From: Duganella callida
Lineage (GTDB): Bacteria; Pseudomonadota; Gammaproteobacteria; Burkholderiales; Burkholderiaceae_D
Length of the DNA stretch: 38,514 nucleotides
Assembly (NCBI RefSeq): GCF_004614165.1
Contig: NZ_SPVG01000173.1
Location: forward strand, 1-38,514
Reading direction: 5' to 3'
The notes under the pieces were generated by a model. That model ran no database searches and had not been told where the DNA came from. It saw only the letters and a list, made by a program, of their open reading frames with translations. A program made the translations under genes and the position numbers. This document shows positions 18,236 to 26,192 of this stretch, piece by piece (the first letter of the stretch is position 1; each line of letters opens with the position of its first letter).

Positions 18236-18266
18236 ACTGTAATCCTTCCCGTCGTGGGAAGGTCAA
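18236..18266 (-). promoter_or_regulatory. CueR-type copper-responsive promoter of copZ
   Basis: On the minus strand: TTGACC (18266-18261), a 19-bp spacer, TACAGT (18241-18236). The spacer holds a perfect dyad CCTTCCC-acgac-GGGAAGG, a textbook CueR operator and stronger than the one upstream of copA. Confidence 0.88.
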
Positions 18267-18284
18267 GGATTTTCAGCAACTGCG

Positions 18285-18575
18285 TCAGTCGGCGGGCGGA
18301 TCGTCGAGGCGCGCCAGGTCCAGGCTGACCAGCGCCCAGATGCCGCCCGCGTAGTCGGGTTCCTGCGACAGCGTTTCCAGCTGCGATGGTTTGATTTCGA
18401 ACGCCTTGCCTTGTTCGACCAGCTGGCCGACATGGCCATAGATGGCCTTGGTGGCGTTGCTCATGGCTTTGTCTACTGTTTCGCCTGTTGTCACACAGCC
18501 GGGAATGTCGGGCACCGTGACGCCATATAATTTCCTGACGCCTACCGTCTTCTGGATCAGAATAGGGATGTCCAT
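18285..18575 (-). CDS. HicB-like protein, apparently without a HicA toxin
   Basis: This 96-residue protein shows the HicB partial RNase H-like fold in its N-terminal half: YGVTVPDIPGCVTTGETVDKAMSNATKAI matches the family pattern of V-x-x-P-D-x-P-G-C followed by G-x-T-x-x-x-A. HicB antitoxins neutralise the mRNA-cleaving HicA toxin and repress their operon. No DNA-binding helix-turn-helix or ribbon-helix-helix is obvious at the C-terminus, and no small HicA-like frame is visible in the 80 bp downstream or the 280 bp upstream. The start at 18575 has AAAGG about 9 bp upstream; a longer frame exists to 18662 but lacks support. It may be a solitary regulator or a remnant of a toxin-antitoxin pair. 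Confidence 0.75.
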   Translation of the reverse strand: MDIPILIQKTVGVRKLYGVTVPDIPGCVTTGETVDKAMSNATKAIYGHVGQLVEQGKAFEIKPSQLETLSQEPDYAGGIWALVSLDLARLDDPPAD

Positions 18576-18709
18576 GATGTCTATACCTTTGCGGTCGTGC
18601 GAAACACGGGCAAAATCAATGACTTGGGTGTTTAGTGTTATACAGGTTGCCGCCGGTTTCAAGCGATTTCGTACGGCATTTTTGATCGGCTAGTCGGCAG
18701 TTTTGACAA

Positions 18710-18738
18710 TTGACATCGTATATTGCCTCCGATAATAT
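18710..18738 (+). promoter_or_regulatory. Candidate promoter of the PEP-CTERM gene
   Basis: TTGACA (18710-18715), 17 bp, TAATAT (18733-18738), in an AT-rich stretch of the 281-bp gap between hicB and the PEP-CTERM gene. A second TTGACA overlaps at 18703-18708. Downstream, GAAGGAA-t-TTCCTTC (18772-18786) is a 7-bp dyad that could be an operator. Nothing else is seen in this gap. Confidence 0.5.
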
Positions 18739-18856
18739 TTAGAACATGCTTAACGGCATCTAAAATATCTCGAAGGAATTTCCTTCCGCCATGGTCCCTT
18801 ATCCCCGTACCTGGTCAAAGCGCAACGCTCTTACCATTCACTTTACGGGGATCCCC

Positions 18857-19513
18857 ATGCCAATCACCAGACTCGCAGCTTTTGCTGTTGCCGCCGCCAC
18901 CTTCGCCAGCGCCGATGCGGCCGTCATCACCATTCAGACCGGTTACTCCAGCGCCGGCGTGCAGGTATCCGCGGCGGCCTACCGCGATGTCGTCGACGCG
19001 GCGGTGGCGGCGTCGCCCTACGGTTCGGCGGTGTTGACGAGTTACGACATTGTCTCCAACCAGTCGCTGTTCGGCGCCAGTCCCGCCAACATCGCTTTCA
19101 AGTCCACGATTAACTTTGGTCTGCAGGCAGCCGGCAGCTACGCCTTCCGCGCCGGTGTCGATTTCGGCAATGGCGGCGCCGTGTTCCTCGATGGTCAGGC
19201 GGTAGCGCTGAACAACAGCAACGACATGTGGTGGGCACATGATTATGTGAACACTGGCGGCGTGTTCACGATCAATAGTCAGGCGCTGTCGGCTGGCAAT
19301 CACACCTTGACCGTCTACGGGTTGGAAAACTGCTGCGATGGCGGTCAGCAGGTGCAGTTCTCGGCCAATGGCGCGGCGTTCCAGAACTTCAGCGCCAACA
19401 CGCTGCAGCTGACCGCCGCCGTGCCAGAGCCGGAGACATACGCGATGCTGCTCGGCGGCCTGGGCGTGGTCGCAGGGGCGGCGCGTCGGCGCCGGCACGG
19501 CAAGCGGGCTTGA
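18857..19513 (+). CDS. Secreted PEP-CTERM protein of the CCXG type
   Basis: This 218-residue protein has a signal peptide (residues 1-22, MPITRLAAFAVAAATFASADA), a beta-rich body, and the C-terminal sorting signal VPEPETYAMLLGGLGVV followed by a basic tail (AARRRRHGKRA). PEP-CTERM proteins are cut and anchored by exosortase in strains that make exopolysaccharide. The body contains GNHTLTVYGLENCCDGG, the adjacent-cysteine block of the CCXG group; 'NGGAVFLDG' recalls PA14-like sugar-binding folds, but that is only a resemblance. GGGG lies 7-10 bp before the chosen ATG; the upstream in-frame ATG at 18791 would bury the signal peptide. Exosortase is not in the window. It converges on the Rpn gene with 45 bp between. 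Confidence 0.88.
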   Translation: MPITRLAAFAVAAATFASADAAVITIQTGYSSAGVQVSAAAYRDVVDAAVAASPYGSAVLTSYDIVSNQSLFGASPANIAFKSTINFGLQAAGSYAFRAGVDFGNGGAVFLDGQAVALNNSNDMWWAHDYVNTGGVFTINSQALSAGNHTLTVYGLENCCDGGQQVQFSANGAAFQNFSANTLQLTAAVPEPETYAMLLGGLGVVAGAARRRRHGKRA

Positions 19514-19558
19514 GACCAACGAACTCTGCGGCTGGCAGTGCATGATTAGCTGCAGGGG

Positions 19559-20548
19559 CTATTTCAGCAATGTCTCCAGCGATGCCGCTTCGGGCAGGGC
19601 GTCGCACCAGGCCTCGAGCTCGGCCAGGCTGGCCTTGGTCAGCTTGGTTCGGGCAATCGAAGGCAGTTCTCCAAAACGCCGAGTGAGCTGCCGCTCCAAT
19701 AGCGTCAACGCTTCCTCTTTACGGCCGAGCTGTTTGCCGCTTTCCAGACCTTGCTCCCGACCTTGCTTGATTCCTTGTTCACGGCCTTTGTCCATAAATG
19801 ACTGTTCCAACGGGGTAATCCAGTCCACGTTGCGCTCCTTTTCCAAATCGAGAACAGCCTGCCAGTAACGCTGCTGATACGAGTCTGGCAAGGCCATCAT
19901 CCAGTTGATCACTTTGAACAAAACAATTATCCGCTGTTTGCCCCACCCATGCTGGTACAGGAGTTTGGTCAGCTGCCACTTGGCGGCGTACAACTGATCT
20001 GGCTGATGCCGCGCTTGCTGGGCGCGCAGGTGGGCCAGCGTCAGCCAGGCAAACGGGTTATGCGAGGCCTGGAGTTCATCGGCCTTTTCCGCATAATCGA
20101 TTAATTTGGCGGTAACGAAAGAAATGCCCATGACGGTGCCCAACACTTCGTTGTGGAATGCGCGTGGACGCCAGTGGAGATCTTCGTCAGCCAGGACGAC
20201 GAAGTTGGCGACCGGCTGGGCATATTCTGTGAAGATGCGGTAGTTATAATCGAGTATGCGTCGCGCCAGGCTGGTGTCGCGTTGCGCCTGGACTTCGATG
20301 TGAATCAGCACCCAATGCAGGCTGCCATCGCGCAGGCAGACCTCGACCAGTTTGTCCGCCACCATGCCATCTGGCGTGCCGCCGAAGCTGATGCCCGCCA
20401 ATTCCTTGTCGCGAAAGCGTGGCCGCTTGGTCCAATCGATCTGTTTGCCGCGCTCCGGAAAAAAGAAGTCCAGGAAGGCGCGCAGCGCGTGCGTCAGCGC
20501 GGCTTTCCACGGCAAATCATAACGGCAGGTGGCGACGGTGTCGGGCAT
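19559..20548 (-). CDS. Rpn/PD-(D/E)XK nuclease-transposase family protein with DUF4351 tail
   Basis: This 329-residue protein has the Rpn-type N-terminus (YDLPWKAALTHALRAFLDFFFPE), a PD-(D/E)XK nuclease core (FGGTPDGMVADKLVEVCL then IHIEVQAQRD, giving the acidic D...E-x-Q set), a helical middle, a charged linker rich in Gly, Gln, Arg and Glu (about residues 255-275) and a C-terminal DUF4351 segment (LLERQLTRRFGELP). E. coli Rpn proteins are DNA nucleases that promote recombination; these genes are often scattered in many copies and annotated as transposases. No inverted repeats flank it. The ATG at 20548 starts the conserved region, but AAAGG touches the ATG, so initiation at 20605 is also possible. 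Confidence 0.85.
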   Translation of the reverse strand: MPDTVATCRYDLPWKAALTHALRAFLDFFFPERGKQIDWTKRPRFRDKELAGISFGGTPDGMVADKLVEVCLRDGSLHWVLIHIEVQAQRDTSLARRILDYNYRIFTEYAQPVANFVVLADEDLHWRPRAFHNEVLGTVMGISFVTAKLIDYAEKADELQASHNPFAWLTLAHLRAQQARHQPDQLYAAKWQLTKLLYQHGWGKQRIIVLFKVINWMMALPDSYQQRYWQAVLDLEKERNVDWITPLEQSFMDKGREQGIKQGREQGLESGKQLGRKEEALTLLERQLTRRFGELPSIARTKLTKASLAELEAWCDALPEAASLETLLK

Positions 20549-20607
20549 CCTTTCAGTGTATGGCTGCGCGCCATCTGCACTATGCGATAGTGCAAGTCCC
20601 TGCAATG

Positions 20608-20641
20608 AAAAAGCCCCGCCGGCATTGCTGCGGGCGGGGCT
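20608..20641 (-). terminator. Rho-independent terminator after phoH
   Basis: On the minus strand AGCCCCGCC, a 12-nt loop and GGCGGGGCT are followed by TTTTC. It lies 21 bp past the phoH stop and ends the long Arn-bcp-phoH gene run. Confidence 0.88.
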
Positions 20642-20661
20642 TGGTGCGATCGAGGGCAGGC

Positions 20662-22452
20662 TTACAGCACTTCGCTGGCGTGGTCCGCCAGGCGCGAGCG
20701 TTCGCCGCGCGCCAGGGTGACGTGGCCGCTGTGCGACCAGCCCTTGAAACGGTCAACCACGTAGGTCAGGCCGCTGGAACCCTCGGTCAGGTACGGCGTG
20801 TCGATCTGCGCGATATTGCCCAGGCAGATGATCTTGGTGCCCGGACCGGCGCGCGTCACCAGGGTCTTGACCTGCTTCGGCGTCAGGTTCTGCGCCTCGT
20901 CGATGATCAGGAACTTGTTGACGAAGGTGCGGCCGCGCATGAAGTTCAGCGATTTGATCTTGATGCGCGAACGGATCAGGTCCTGGGTCGCCGCGCGGCC
21001 CCATTCGCCGCCGTCCGAATCGGACTTGTTGAGCACTTCGAGGTTGTCGTCGAAGGCGCCCATCCACGGCGACATCTTCTCTTCCTCGGTGCCCGGCAGG
21101 AAGCCGATGTCTTCACCGACCGGCACCGTCACGCGGGTGACGATGATTTCGTTGTAGAGCTTGGTCTCCAGCACCTGCGCCAGACCCGCCGCCAGGGCCA
21201 GCAGGGTCTTGCCGGTGCCGGCCTGGCCGAGCAGGGTGACGAAATCGCATTCCGGATTCATCAGCAGGTTGAGCGCGAAGTTCTGCTCGCGGTTGCGCGC
21301 GGTGACGCCCCAGACGTTGTTCTTGTTGTGGCTGAAGTCGCGCAGGGTTTGCATCACGGCGGTCTTGCCGTTGATCTGCTTGACCTGGCCATAGAACGGC
21401 GCTTCGCCATTTTTCGGTTCCAGGAACACGAACTGGTTGACCAGCAGCGACGGCACGAACGGGCCGGTGACGCGGTAGAACGTGGCGCTCTGGCCGTTCT
21501 TGTTCTCCTGCCACGACTCCAGATCCTTGCCGTGTTTGGTCCAGAAGTCGTCCGGCAGCTGGACGATACCCGAATACAGCAGGTCGGTGTCTTCCAGCAC
21601 GTGGTCGTTGAAGTAGTCCTCGGCCGGCAGGCCCAGCGCGCGCGCCTTGATGCGCATGTTGATGTCTTTCGACACCAGCACGATGGGACGGCCCGGCTGG
21701 TCCGCTTCCAGCGAACGCACCACCGACAGAATCTGGTTGTCGGCCTTGCCGGCCGGCAGACCGACCGGCAGGTCGGCGTTCTGCAGGCGCGTCTGGAAGT
21801 ACAGCCGGCCCTTGGCATCCTTGTTGCCCAGCTTGGACAGCGGGATGCCGTTCTCGATGGCGTCGTCGTCGGTGTTGGAGACCAGCGCGTCGAGCGTGCG
21901 CGACACCTGGCGGGCGTTGCGCGCCACCTCGGTCATGCCCTTCTTGTGGTTATCCAGCTCCTCCAGCGTCATCATCGGCAGATAGACGTCGTGTTCCTCG
22001 AAGCGGAACAGCGACGAGGGATCGTGCATCAGCACGTTGGTGTCCAGCACGAACAGCTTGGTGGTGCCGGTCTGATCGGCGTGGCGGCTGGTGGACGACT
22101 TGATGGCGACTTCGTTTTGCTTGTGCTTGGCCGGATGCGGGCCTTCCGCCGTGATCGGCGTGACCTTGCCACGGGTCGCGGGCTTCTTCGCTTCGACCGC
22201 CTCGGCGGCGGCTTGCAGGATCGCCGGCGCGGCTTCCAGCACAGCGGCGGCAGCTTTCTTGGCTGCCGGTTTCTTGACGGGTACAGCCTTAACGGTCGCC
22301 GCTTTCTTCGGCGCTGGGGCAGGGGGGACGGTGTCCGGCGCAATATCGGCTACCGCCGCAAGGGCGGGCGCCGGGCGCGGGCCGCTCGCCTGGGGGTAAT
22401 CTTTTGCCAACAGTATAGTCGCTGGCTTACTTGGTATTTTTGGCAGTGGCAT
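20662..22452 (-). CDS. PIN-domain PhoH family ATPase
   Basis: This 596-residue cytoplasmic protein joins an RNase-type PIN domain to a PhoH ATPase, an architecture (PhoH2) linked to RNA unwinding and cutting. Residues 1-125 are an Ala/Lys/Pro-rich disordered extension. The PIN domain begins at FVLDTNVLMHDP (Asp137) with later acidic residues such as EELD. The PhoH domain has Walker A GQAGTGKT (409-416) and Walker B FLIIDEAQN (Asp518). It is the last gene of the minus-strand run, 259 bp after bcp, and ends at a strong terminator. The first ATG has only a weak ribosome-binding site, so the N-terminal extension could be shorter. Confidence 0.92.
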   Translation of the reverse strand: MPLPKIPSKPATILLAKDYPQASGPRPAPALAAVADIAPDTVPPAPAPKKAATVKAVPVKKPAAKKAAAAVLEAAPAILQAAAEAVEAKKPATRGKVTPITAEGPHPAKHKQNEVAIKSSTSRHADQTGTTKLFVLDTNVLMHDPSSLFRFEEHDVYLPMMTLEELDNHKKGMTEVARNARQVSRTLDALVSNTDDDAIENGIPLSKLGNKDAKGRLYFQTRLQNADLPVGLPAGKADNQILSVVRSLEADQPGRPIVLVSKDINMRIKARALGLPAEDYFNDHVLEDTDLLYSGIVQLPDDFWTKHGKDLESWQENKNGQSATFYRVTGPFVPSLLVNQFVFLEPKNGEAPFYGQVKQINGKTAVMQTLRDFSHNKNNVWGVTARNREQNFALNLLMNPECDFVTLLGQAGTGKTLLALAAGLAQVLETKLYNEIIVTRVTVPVGEDIGFLPGTEEEKMSPWMGAFDDNLEVLNKSDSDGGEWGRAATQDLIRSRIKIKSLNFMRGRTFVNKFLIIDEAQNLTPKQVKTLVTRAGPGTKIICLGNIAQIDTPYLTEGSSGLTYVVDRFKGWSHSGHVTLARGERSRLADHASEVL

Positions 22453-22711
22453 CAGGATCTCAATCGAAAAGAATCTGGAGGAATCCGCCCATGGGAATGA
22501 CGCGCGGCCGGGCGGACGGCAGCGCCAAAACCGGATGGGGTGGATGCTTTAAGGGAAAACAGGTGAAAGACTGCCGATGGGCATGGTTCCAGCCCGATGA
22601 GTACCGCAAGGTGGCCGGCTGGCCACCGAGGAGGGTAAGAAATACAGTGCTGACTCAAAATGTGGTTACGTTCCTGCTGGTTGAGCAAGCCGGAACCTGC
22701 AACGCTGCAAC
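22453..22711. other. Gap between bcp and phoH with one hairpin
   Basis: No gene is supported in these 259 bp. A perfect hairpin GGTGGCC-ggct-GGCCACC lies at 22610-22627 without a U-tract, so it may be an mRNA-processing or attenuation structure rather than a terminator. No convincing promoter for phoH was found. Confidence 0.4.
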
Positions 22712-23167
22712 TCAAGCCTGACGCGCTACAAATTCCAGCACTTCGTCGACGTGACCCGCCACCTTCACGCCTCTCCATTCTTTCACCAATTGGCCGTTAG
22801 CGTCAATCACAAACGTACTGCGCTCGACCCCTCGTACAGTCTTACCGTACATTTGCTTCATCTTCATGACGCCGAACTGCTGGCATACGGCTTCCTCCGG
22901 ATCGGAGATCAGCTCGAACGGCAGGCCCAGCTTGGATTTGAAGCCTTCGTGCGAGCGCAGCGAGTCGCGGCTGATGCCGTAGATCTCGACGCCGGCCGCC
23001 TGGAATTGTTCGTGCAAATCGCGGAAGGCGATGTTTTCGGTGGTGCAGCCTGGGGTGTTGTCCTTGGGGTAGAAGAACAGCACGGTATAACGCGCCGGCC
23101 GGCCGGACAACTGGAAGGTCTGGCCGCTGGTCATGGGCGCGGAGAAATCGGTTACTACATCAGCCAC
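22712..23167 (-). CDS. bcp: Peroxiredoxin, BCP/PrxQ type
   Basis: This 151-residue cytoplasmic thiol peroxidase reduces hydrogen and organic peroxides. The active site is FYPKDNTPGCT with peroxidatic Cys41, and Arg119-region residues (GVERSTFVID) complete it. Most PrxQ proteins have a resolving Cys five residues later (CTTEAC); here that position is Ile46 (CTTENI). The only other Cys is Cys95 (EEAVCQQFGV), matching Cys99 of E. coli BCP. The enzyme may thus work as a one-Cys type or use Cys95. It starts 18 bp after arnD on the same strand and so may be co-transcribed with the Arn genes. Confidence 0.93.
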   Translation of the reverse strand: MADVVTDFSAPMTSGQTFQLSGRPARYTVLFFYPKDNTPGCTTENIAFRDLHEQFQAAGVEIYGISRDSLRSHEGFKSKLGLPFELISDPEEAVCQQFGVMKMKQMYGKTVRGVERSTFVIDANGQLVKEWRGVKVAGHVDEVLEFVARQA

Positions 23168-23185
23168 AGGCGTCTCCTGAGAGGT

Positions 23186-24163
23186 TCAATAGGCGCGGGC
23201 CGGCCCCTGAATGATCAGCTGGCCCGAACGTCCCGGCAATTCGCCCCAGGTGATGGGGCATACCGGCATCGGCAGGTCTCGTATCTTCTGATAGTAGTCA
23301 GCCATGGACGCCAGTTGGTATCCCTGCGCTTGCCATCCTGCCAATAGCTGCTCGAATATGGGGGCGAGTTTCTGGCCTTCAAGCTCGGCGTGCAAAGTAT
23401 AGACATGGTCGCGCGTGGCGTCGGCGGTCAGCTTGAGCAGGAACTCGGCGATGTTGCCGGTGCCAAGCATGGTGCCACCGATCTCGCGGCCCAGCAATTC
23501 GTCCAGAGTGGGGAGGGTGGTCGGCATCTGGATGTGGGCCAGCACCTTGTCGCCATCGGCCAGGCGGTGCGGACCGTCGGCCGGGTTGGCCAGGGTGGCG
23601 TCCTCGTTCAGCACGCAGCGTCCGTCGGAAGCGTAGGCATAGCCGGCCAGGTCGTGCTCGGCGAAGGCGGCGTTGTTCATCTGCCAGCCGGCCGCGCCAT
23701 GGGTCTGCGGCGCGACGCCGAACACCTGGGTGTAGCGGGTCTCCGCCTTGCGCATCATCGCGGTGGTCCAGGCCGGATCGCGTTTGGCGACATTGTCCTG
23801 CCACAGCACATGGTCCCAGGTATGGATGCCGCATTCGAAGCCGGCCTCCTGCACCGCGCGCATCTCGTTTGCGCATTCCCTGCCGATGTCGGGGCCGGGC
23901 AGCAGCACGCCGTACATCAGCGTCTTGACGCCGTAATGTTCGACCACCGAGGTGCGCGAGACCTTGCTGAAAAAGCCCGGACGCAACGCGCGCCGCATGG
24001 CCCAACCGGTGTGGTCCGGCCCCATGGAAAACAGGAAGGTGGCGCCGGCCTGGTGCGCCTTGAGCATGCGTACCAGGTTGGGCACGCCTTCATGGGTGCC
24101 GCGGTAGGTGTCGACGTCGATCTTCAACACCATCAGCGGCTTGGAGGATGCGCTGGCAGTCAA
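23186..24163 (-). CDS. arnD: 4-deoxy-4-formamido-L-arabinose-phosphoundecaprenol deformylase
   Basis: This enzyme of up to 325 residues removes the formyl group from undecaprenyl-phosphate-linked 4-formamido-arabinose, giving the aminoarabinose lipid carrier for lipid A. It is a polysaccharide-deacetylase (NodB) fold with IDVDTYRGTHEG (metal-binding Asp pair), GFECGIHTWDH (metal-binding His pair) and HGAAGWQMN, all typical of ArnD. The frame starts at a TTG (24163) 3 bp after the preceding stop; an ATG at 24133 (MVLKIDVDTYRG) is an alternative closer to the E. coli N-terminus. It lies between the decarboxylase gene and bcp. Confidence 0.92.
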   Translation of the reverse strand: MTASASSKPLMVLKIDVDTYRGTHEGVPNLVRMLKAHQAGATFLFSMGPDHTGWAMRRALRPGFFSKVSRTSVVEHYGVKTLMYGVLLPGPDIGRECANEMRAVQEAGFECGIHTWDHVLWQDNVAKRDPAWTTAMMRKAETRYTQVFGVAPQTHGAAGWQMNNAAFAEHDLAGYAYASDGRCVLNEDATLANPADGPHRLADGDKVLAHIQMPTTLPTLDELLGREIGGTMLGTGNIAEFLLKLTADATRDHVYTLHAELEGQKLAPIFEQLLAGWQAQGYQLASMADYYQKIRDLPMPVCPITWGELPGRSGQLIIQGPARAY

Positions 24164-24166
24164 TGC

Positions 24167-25207
24167 TCAGTCCATCAGCTTTTGTGCTTCGGCCACTTGG
24201 CCGCGGTAGGCGTCGAAGATCTTCTTCAGCGCGTCGGCCATGCTGGTGGTCGGTTTCCAGCCCAGCTCTTCGCAGGTGTTGGTGATCTTCGGCACGCGGT
24301 TCTTGACGTCCTGATAGCCTTCGCCGTAGTAGGCGCCCGAGGTGGTCTCGACGATCTTGACCTTGGCGGCGCCGTCGGCGTACTCGGGATATAGCGGCGC
24401 CAGCGCCATCATCATGTCGGCCAGTTCGCGGATCGAGTAATTGTTGACCGGGTTGCCGATGTTGTAGATCTTGCCGGTGGCGGCGCCGTTCTTGTTTTCG
24501 ATGATCTTCATCAGCGCGTCGATGCCGTCGTCGATGTCGGTGAAGGCGCGCTTCTGGTGGCCGCCGTCCACCAGCGAGATGTTCTCGCCGCGCACGATAT
24601 GGCCGAAGAACTGCGTCACCACGCGCGAGGAACCTTCCTTCGGCGTGTGGATCGAATCCAGGCCGGCGCCGATCCAGTTGAAAGGACGGAACAGGGTGAA
24701 GTTCAGGCCTTCCATGCCGTAGCCCCAGATCACGCGGTCCATCAGCTGCTTGGCGTTGGAATAGATCCAGCGCGGCTTGTTGATCGGGCCGCAGATCAGT
24801 TCCGAGTTTTCCGGATCGAACTCTTCATCGTGGCACATGCCGTACACTTCCGAGGTAGACGGGAACACCAGGTGCTTGCCGTATTTGGCGGCCGAGCGCA
24901 CGATCGGCAGGTTGGCCTCGAAGTCCAGTTCGAACACGCGCAACGGCGCCTTGACGTAGGTCGACGGCGTGGCGATGGCCACCAGCGGCAGGATCACGTC
25001 GCACTTCTTGACGTGGTACTCGACCCACTCCTTGTTGATGGTGATGTCGCCCTCGAAGAAGTGCATGCGCTCGTGCGCCAGCAGATCACTGATGCGATCG
25101 GTGTTCATGTCCATCCCATACACATGCCAGTCGGTCGTTTCCAGAATGCGCTTCGACAGATGATGGCCGATAAAGCCATTGACGCCGAGGATGAGTACTT
25201 TTTTCAT
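24167..25207 (-). CDS. UDP-glucuronate oxidative decarboxylase, stand-alone ArnA C-terminal domain
   Basis: This 346-residue NAD-dependent short-chain dehydrogenase/epimerase converts UDP-glucuronate to UDP-4-keto-pentose, the first step to aminoarabinose. Signs are the Rossmann motif LGVNGFIGHHL at the N-terminus, TSEVYG, and the catalytic YSNAK (Tyr and Lys of Y-x-x-x-K), together with the ArnA-like RPFNWIGAGLDSIHTPKEG segment (kept under 20 here as FNWIGAGLDSIHTP). In E. coli this activity is fused to the formyltransferase as ArnA; here it is a separate gene 40 bp after the formyltransferase. The start at 25207 (MKKVLILG) begins the fold; an upstream in-frame start to 25303 would overlap the previous gene. 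Confidence 0.92.
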   Translation of the reverse strand: MKKVLILGVNGFIGHHLSKRILETTDWHVYGMDMNTDRISDLLAHERMHFFEGDITINKEWVEYHVKKCDVILPLVAIATPSTYVKAPLRVFELDFEANLPIVRSAAKYGKHLVFPSTSEVYGMCHDEEFDPENSELICGPINKPRWIYSNAKQLMDRVIWGYGMEGLNFTLFRPFNWIGAGLDSIHTPKEGSSRVVTQFFGHIVRGENISLVDGGHQKRAFTDIDDGIDALMKIIENKNGAATGKIYNIGNPVNNYSIRELADMMMALAPLYPEYADGAAKVKIVETTSGAYYGEGYQDVKNRVPKITNTCEELGWKPTTSMADALKKIFDAYRGQVAEAQKLMD

Positions 25208-25247
25208 GTTGGTTGTCCAGTAAAGTTCTAGGTCCGCCAGGGGCCGG

Positions 25248-26192
25248 TCAGGCGCGGGCGGCCAGGCGGGTTTGCAACTGTTCGGCCGTGATGGGTTCGC
25301 CATCGGCGGTCAGGGAGGCAATCGTCAGCATGCGGCCATCGCCGCACACGCCAAAGATGCAATTATCTACTACGGCCAAGCCCGGTGGCAAACTGAGGGA
25401 AACAACGTTGCCAAAGTTGCCACGACCTGTGCCGGCCAGACGCGCGCGCTGTATCACGTAGCGTACGCCGCCGACGTCGGTGAACGCGCCTGGATAAGGG
25501 GGGGCCACCGCCCGGTGCAGATTGTAGACCTGCTGCGCCGGCTGGCTCCAGTCGATGCGGCCGTCCTCCGGCTTGCGGCCACCGAAATAACCGCCTTTGC
25601 GCAGATCGTTGTGCAGGCGCGGCGCGGTGCCGGCCAGCAGCGACGGCAACACGCGCCACAGCGCCTGCTCGGCCGCCACCTGCACCTTGCCGAACACTTC
25701 GTGGGCAGTGTCGTCGGGCAGAATCGGCACTTCCATCTGCGCCACGATGGCGCCGGCGTCAGGCTTGACGGTCATCTCGTGCAGACTGGCGCCGGTGACG
25801 CTGGCGCCATGCAGTACCGCCCAGTTGACCGGCGCGCGGCCGCGGTATTCGGGCAGCAGCGAGCCGTGCATGTTGAACGCGGGCGCCACCGCCAGCAGTT
25901 CGGCCGGCAGCATGTGGCGGTAATAAAAGCTGAACATCAGGTCCGGCTTGAGCGCCTGCACCTGCGCCAGCAGTTCCGGCGATTTGGCGTCGGCCGGGGT
26001 GATGTAGGGGATGCCCTCGGCCTGGCACAGCGAGATCACCGATTCGAACCAGATGTTCTCGCTGGCGCTATCCTCGTGGGTCACCACCAGGGCGACATCG
26101 ACGCCGCCGGCCAGCAACACCTTCAGGCAGCGCACGCCGACATTGTGGTAGCCGAAAACGACGGCGCGCTTGGGTTGGTCCAGATCACTCAT
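25248..26192 (-). CDS. UDP-4-amino-4-deoxy-L-arabinose formyltransferase, stand-alone ArnA N-terminal domain
   Basis: This 314-residue cytoplasmic enzyme transfers a formyl group from 10-formyl-tetrahydrofolate to UDP-aminoarabinose. The formyltransferase core has FNMHGSLLPEYRGRAP with catalytic Asn107 and His109, and Asp145 in VKPDAG, the N-H-D triad of ArnA and Fmt. A C-terminal Fmt-like barrel follows. The gene overlaps the end of arnC by 8 bp and precedes the decarboxylase gene, so the two halves of ArnA are adjacent but in separate proteins. Confidence 0.92.
   Translation of the reverse strand: MSDLDQPKRAVVFGYHNVGVRCLKVLLAGGVDVALVVTHEDSASENIWFESVISLCQAEGIPYITPADAKSPELLAQVQALKPDLMFSFYYRHMLPAELLAVAPAFNMHGSLLPEYRGRAPVNWAVLHGASVTGASLHEMTVKPDAGAIVAQMEVPILPDDTAHEVFGKVQVAAEQALWRVLPSLLAGTAPRLHNDLRKGGYFGGRKPEDGRIDWSQPAQQVYNLHRAVAPPYPGAFTDVGGVRYVIQRARLAGTGRGNFGNVVSLSLPPGLAVVDNCIFGVCGDGRMLTIASLTADGEPITAEQLQTRLAARA

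Noticed and set aside
18442-18693. Plus-strand frame opposite hicB
   Set aside because: It is the complement of the HicB-like gene and shows no motif.
20419-22500. 693-codon plus-strand frame opposite phoH
   Set aside because: Antisense to a clear PIN-PhoH protein, with low-complexity Arg/Gln/His-rich product.
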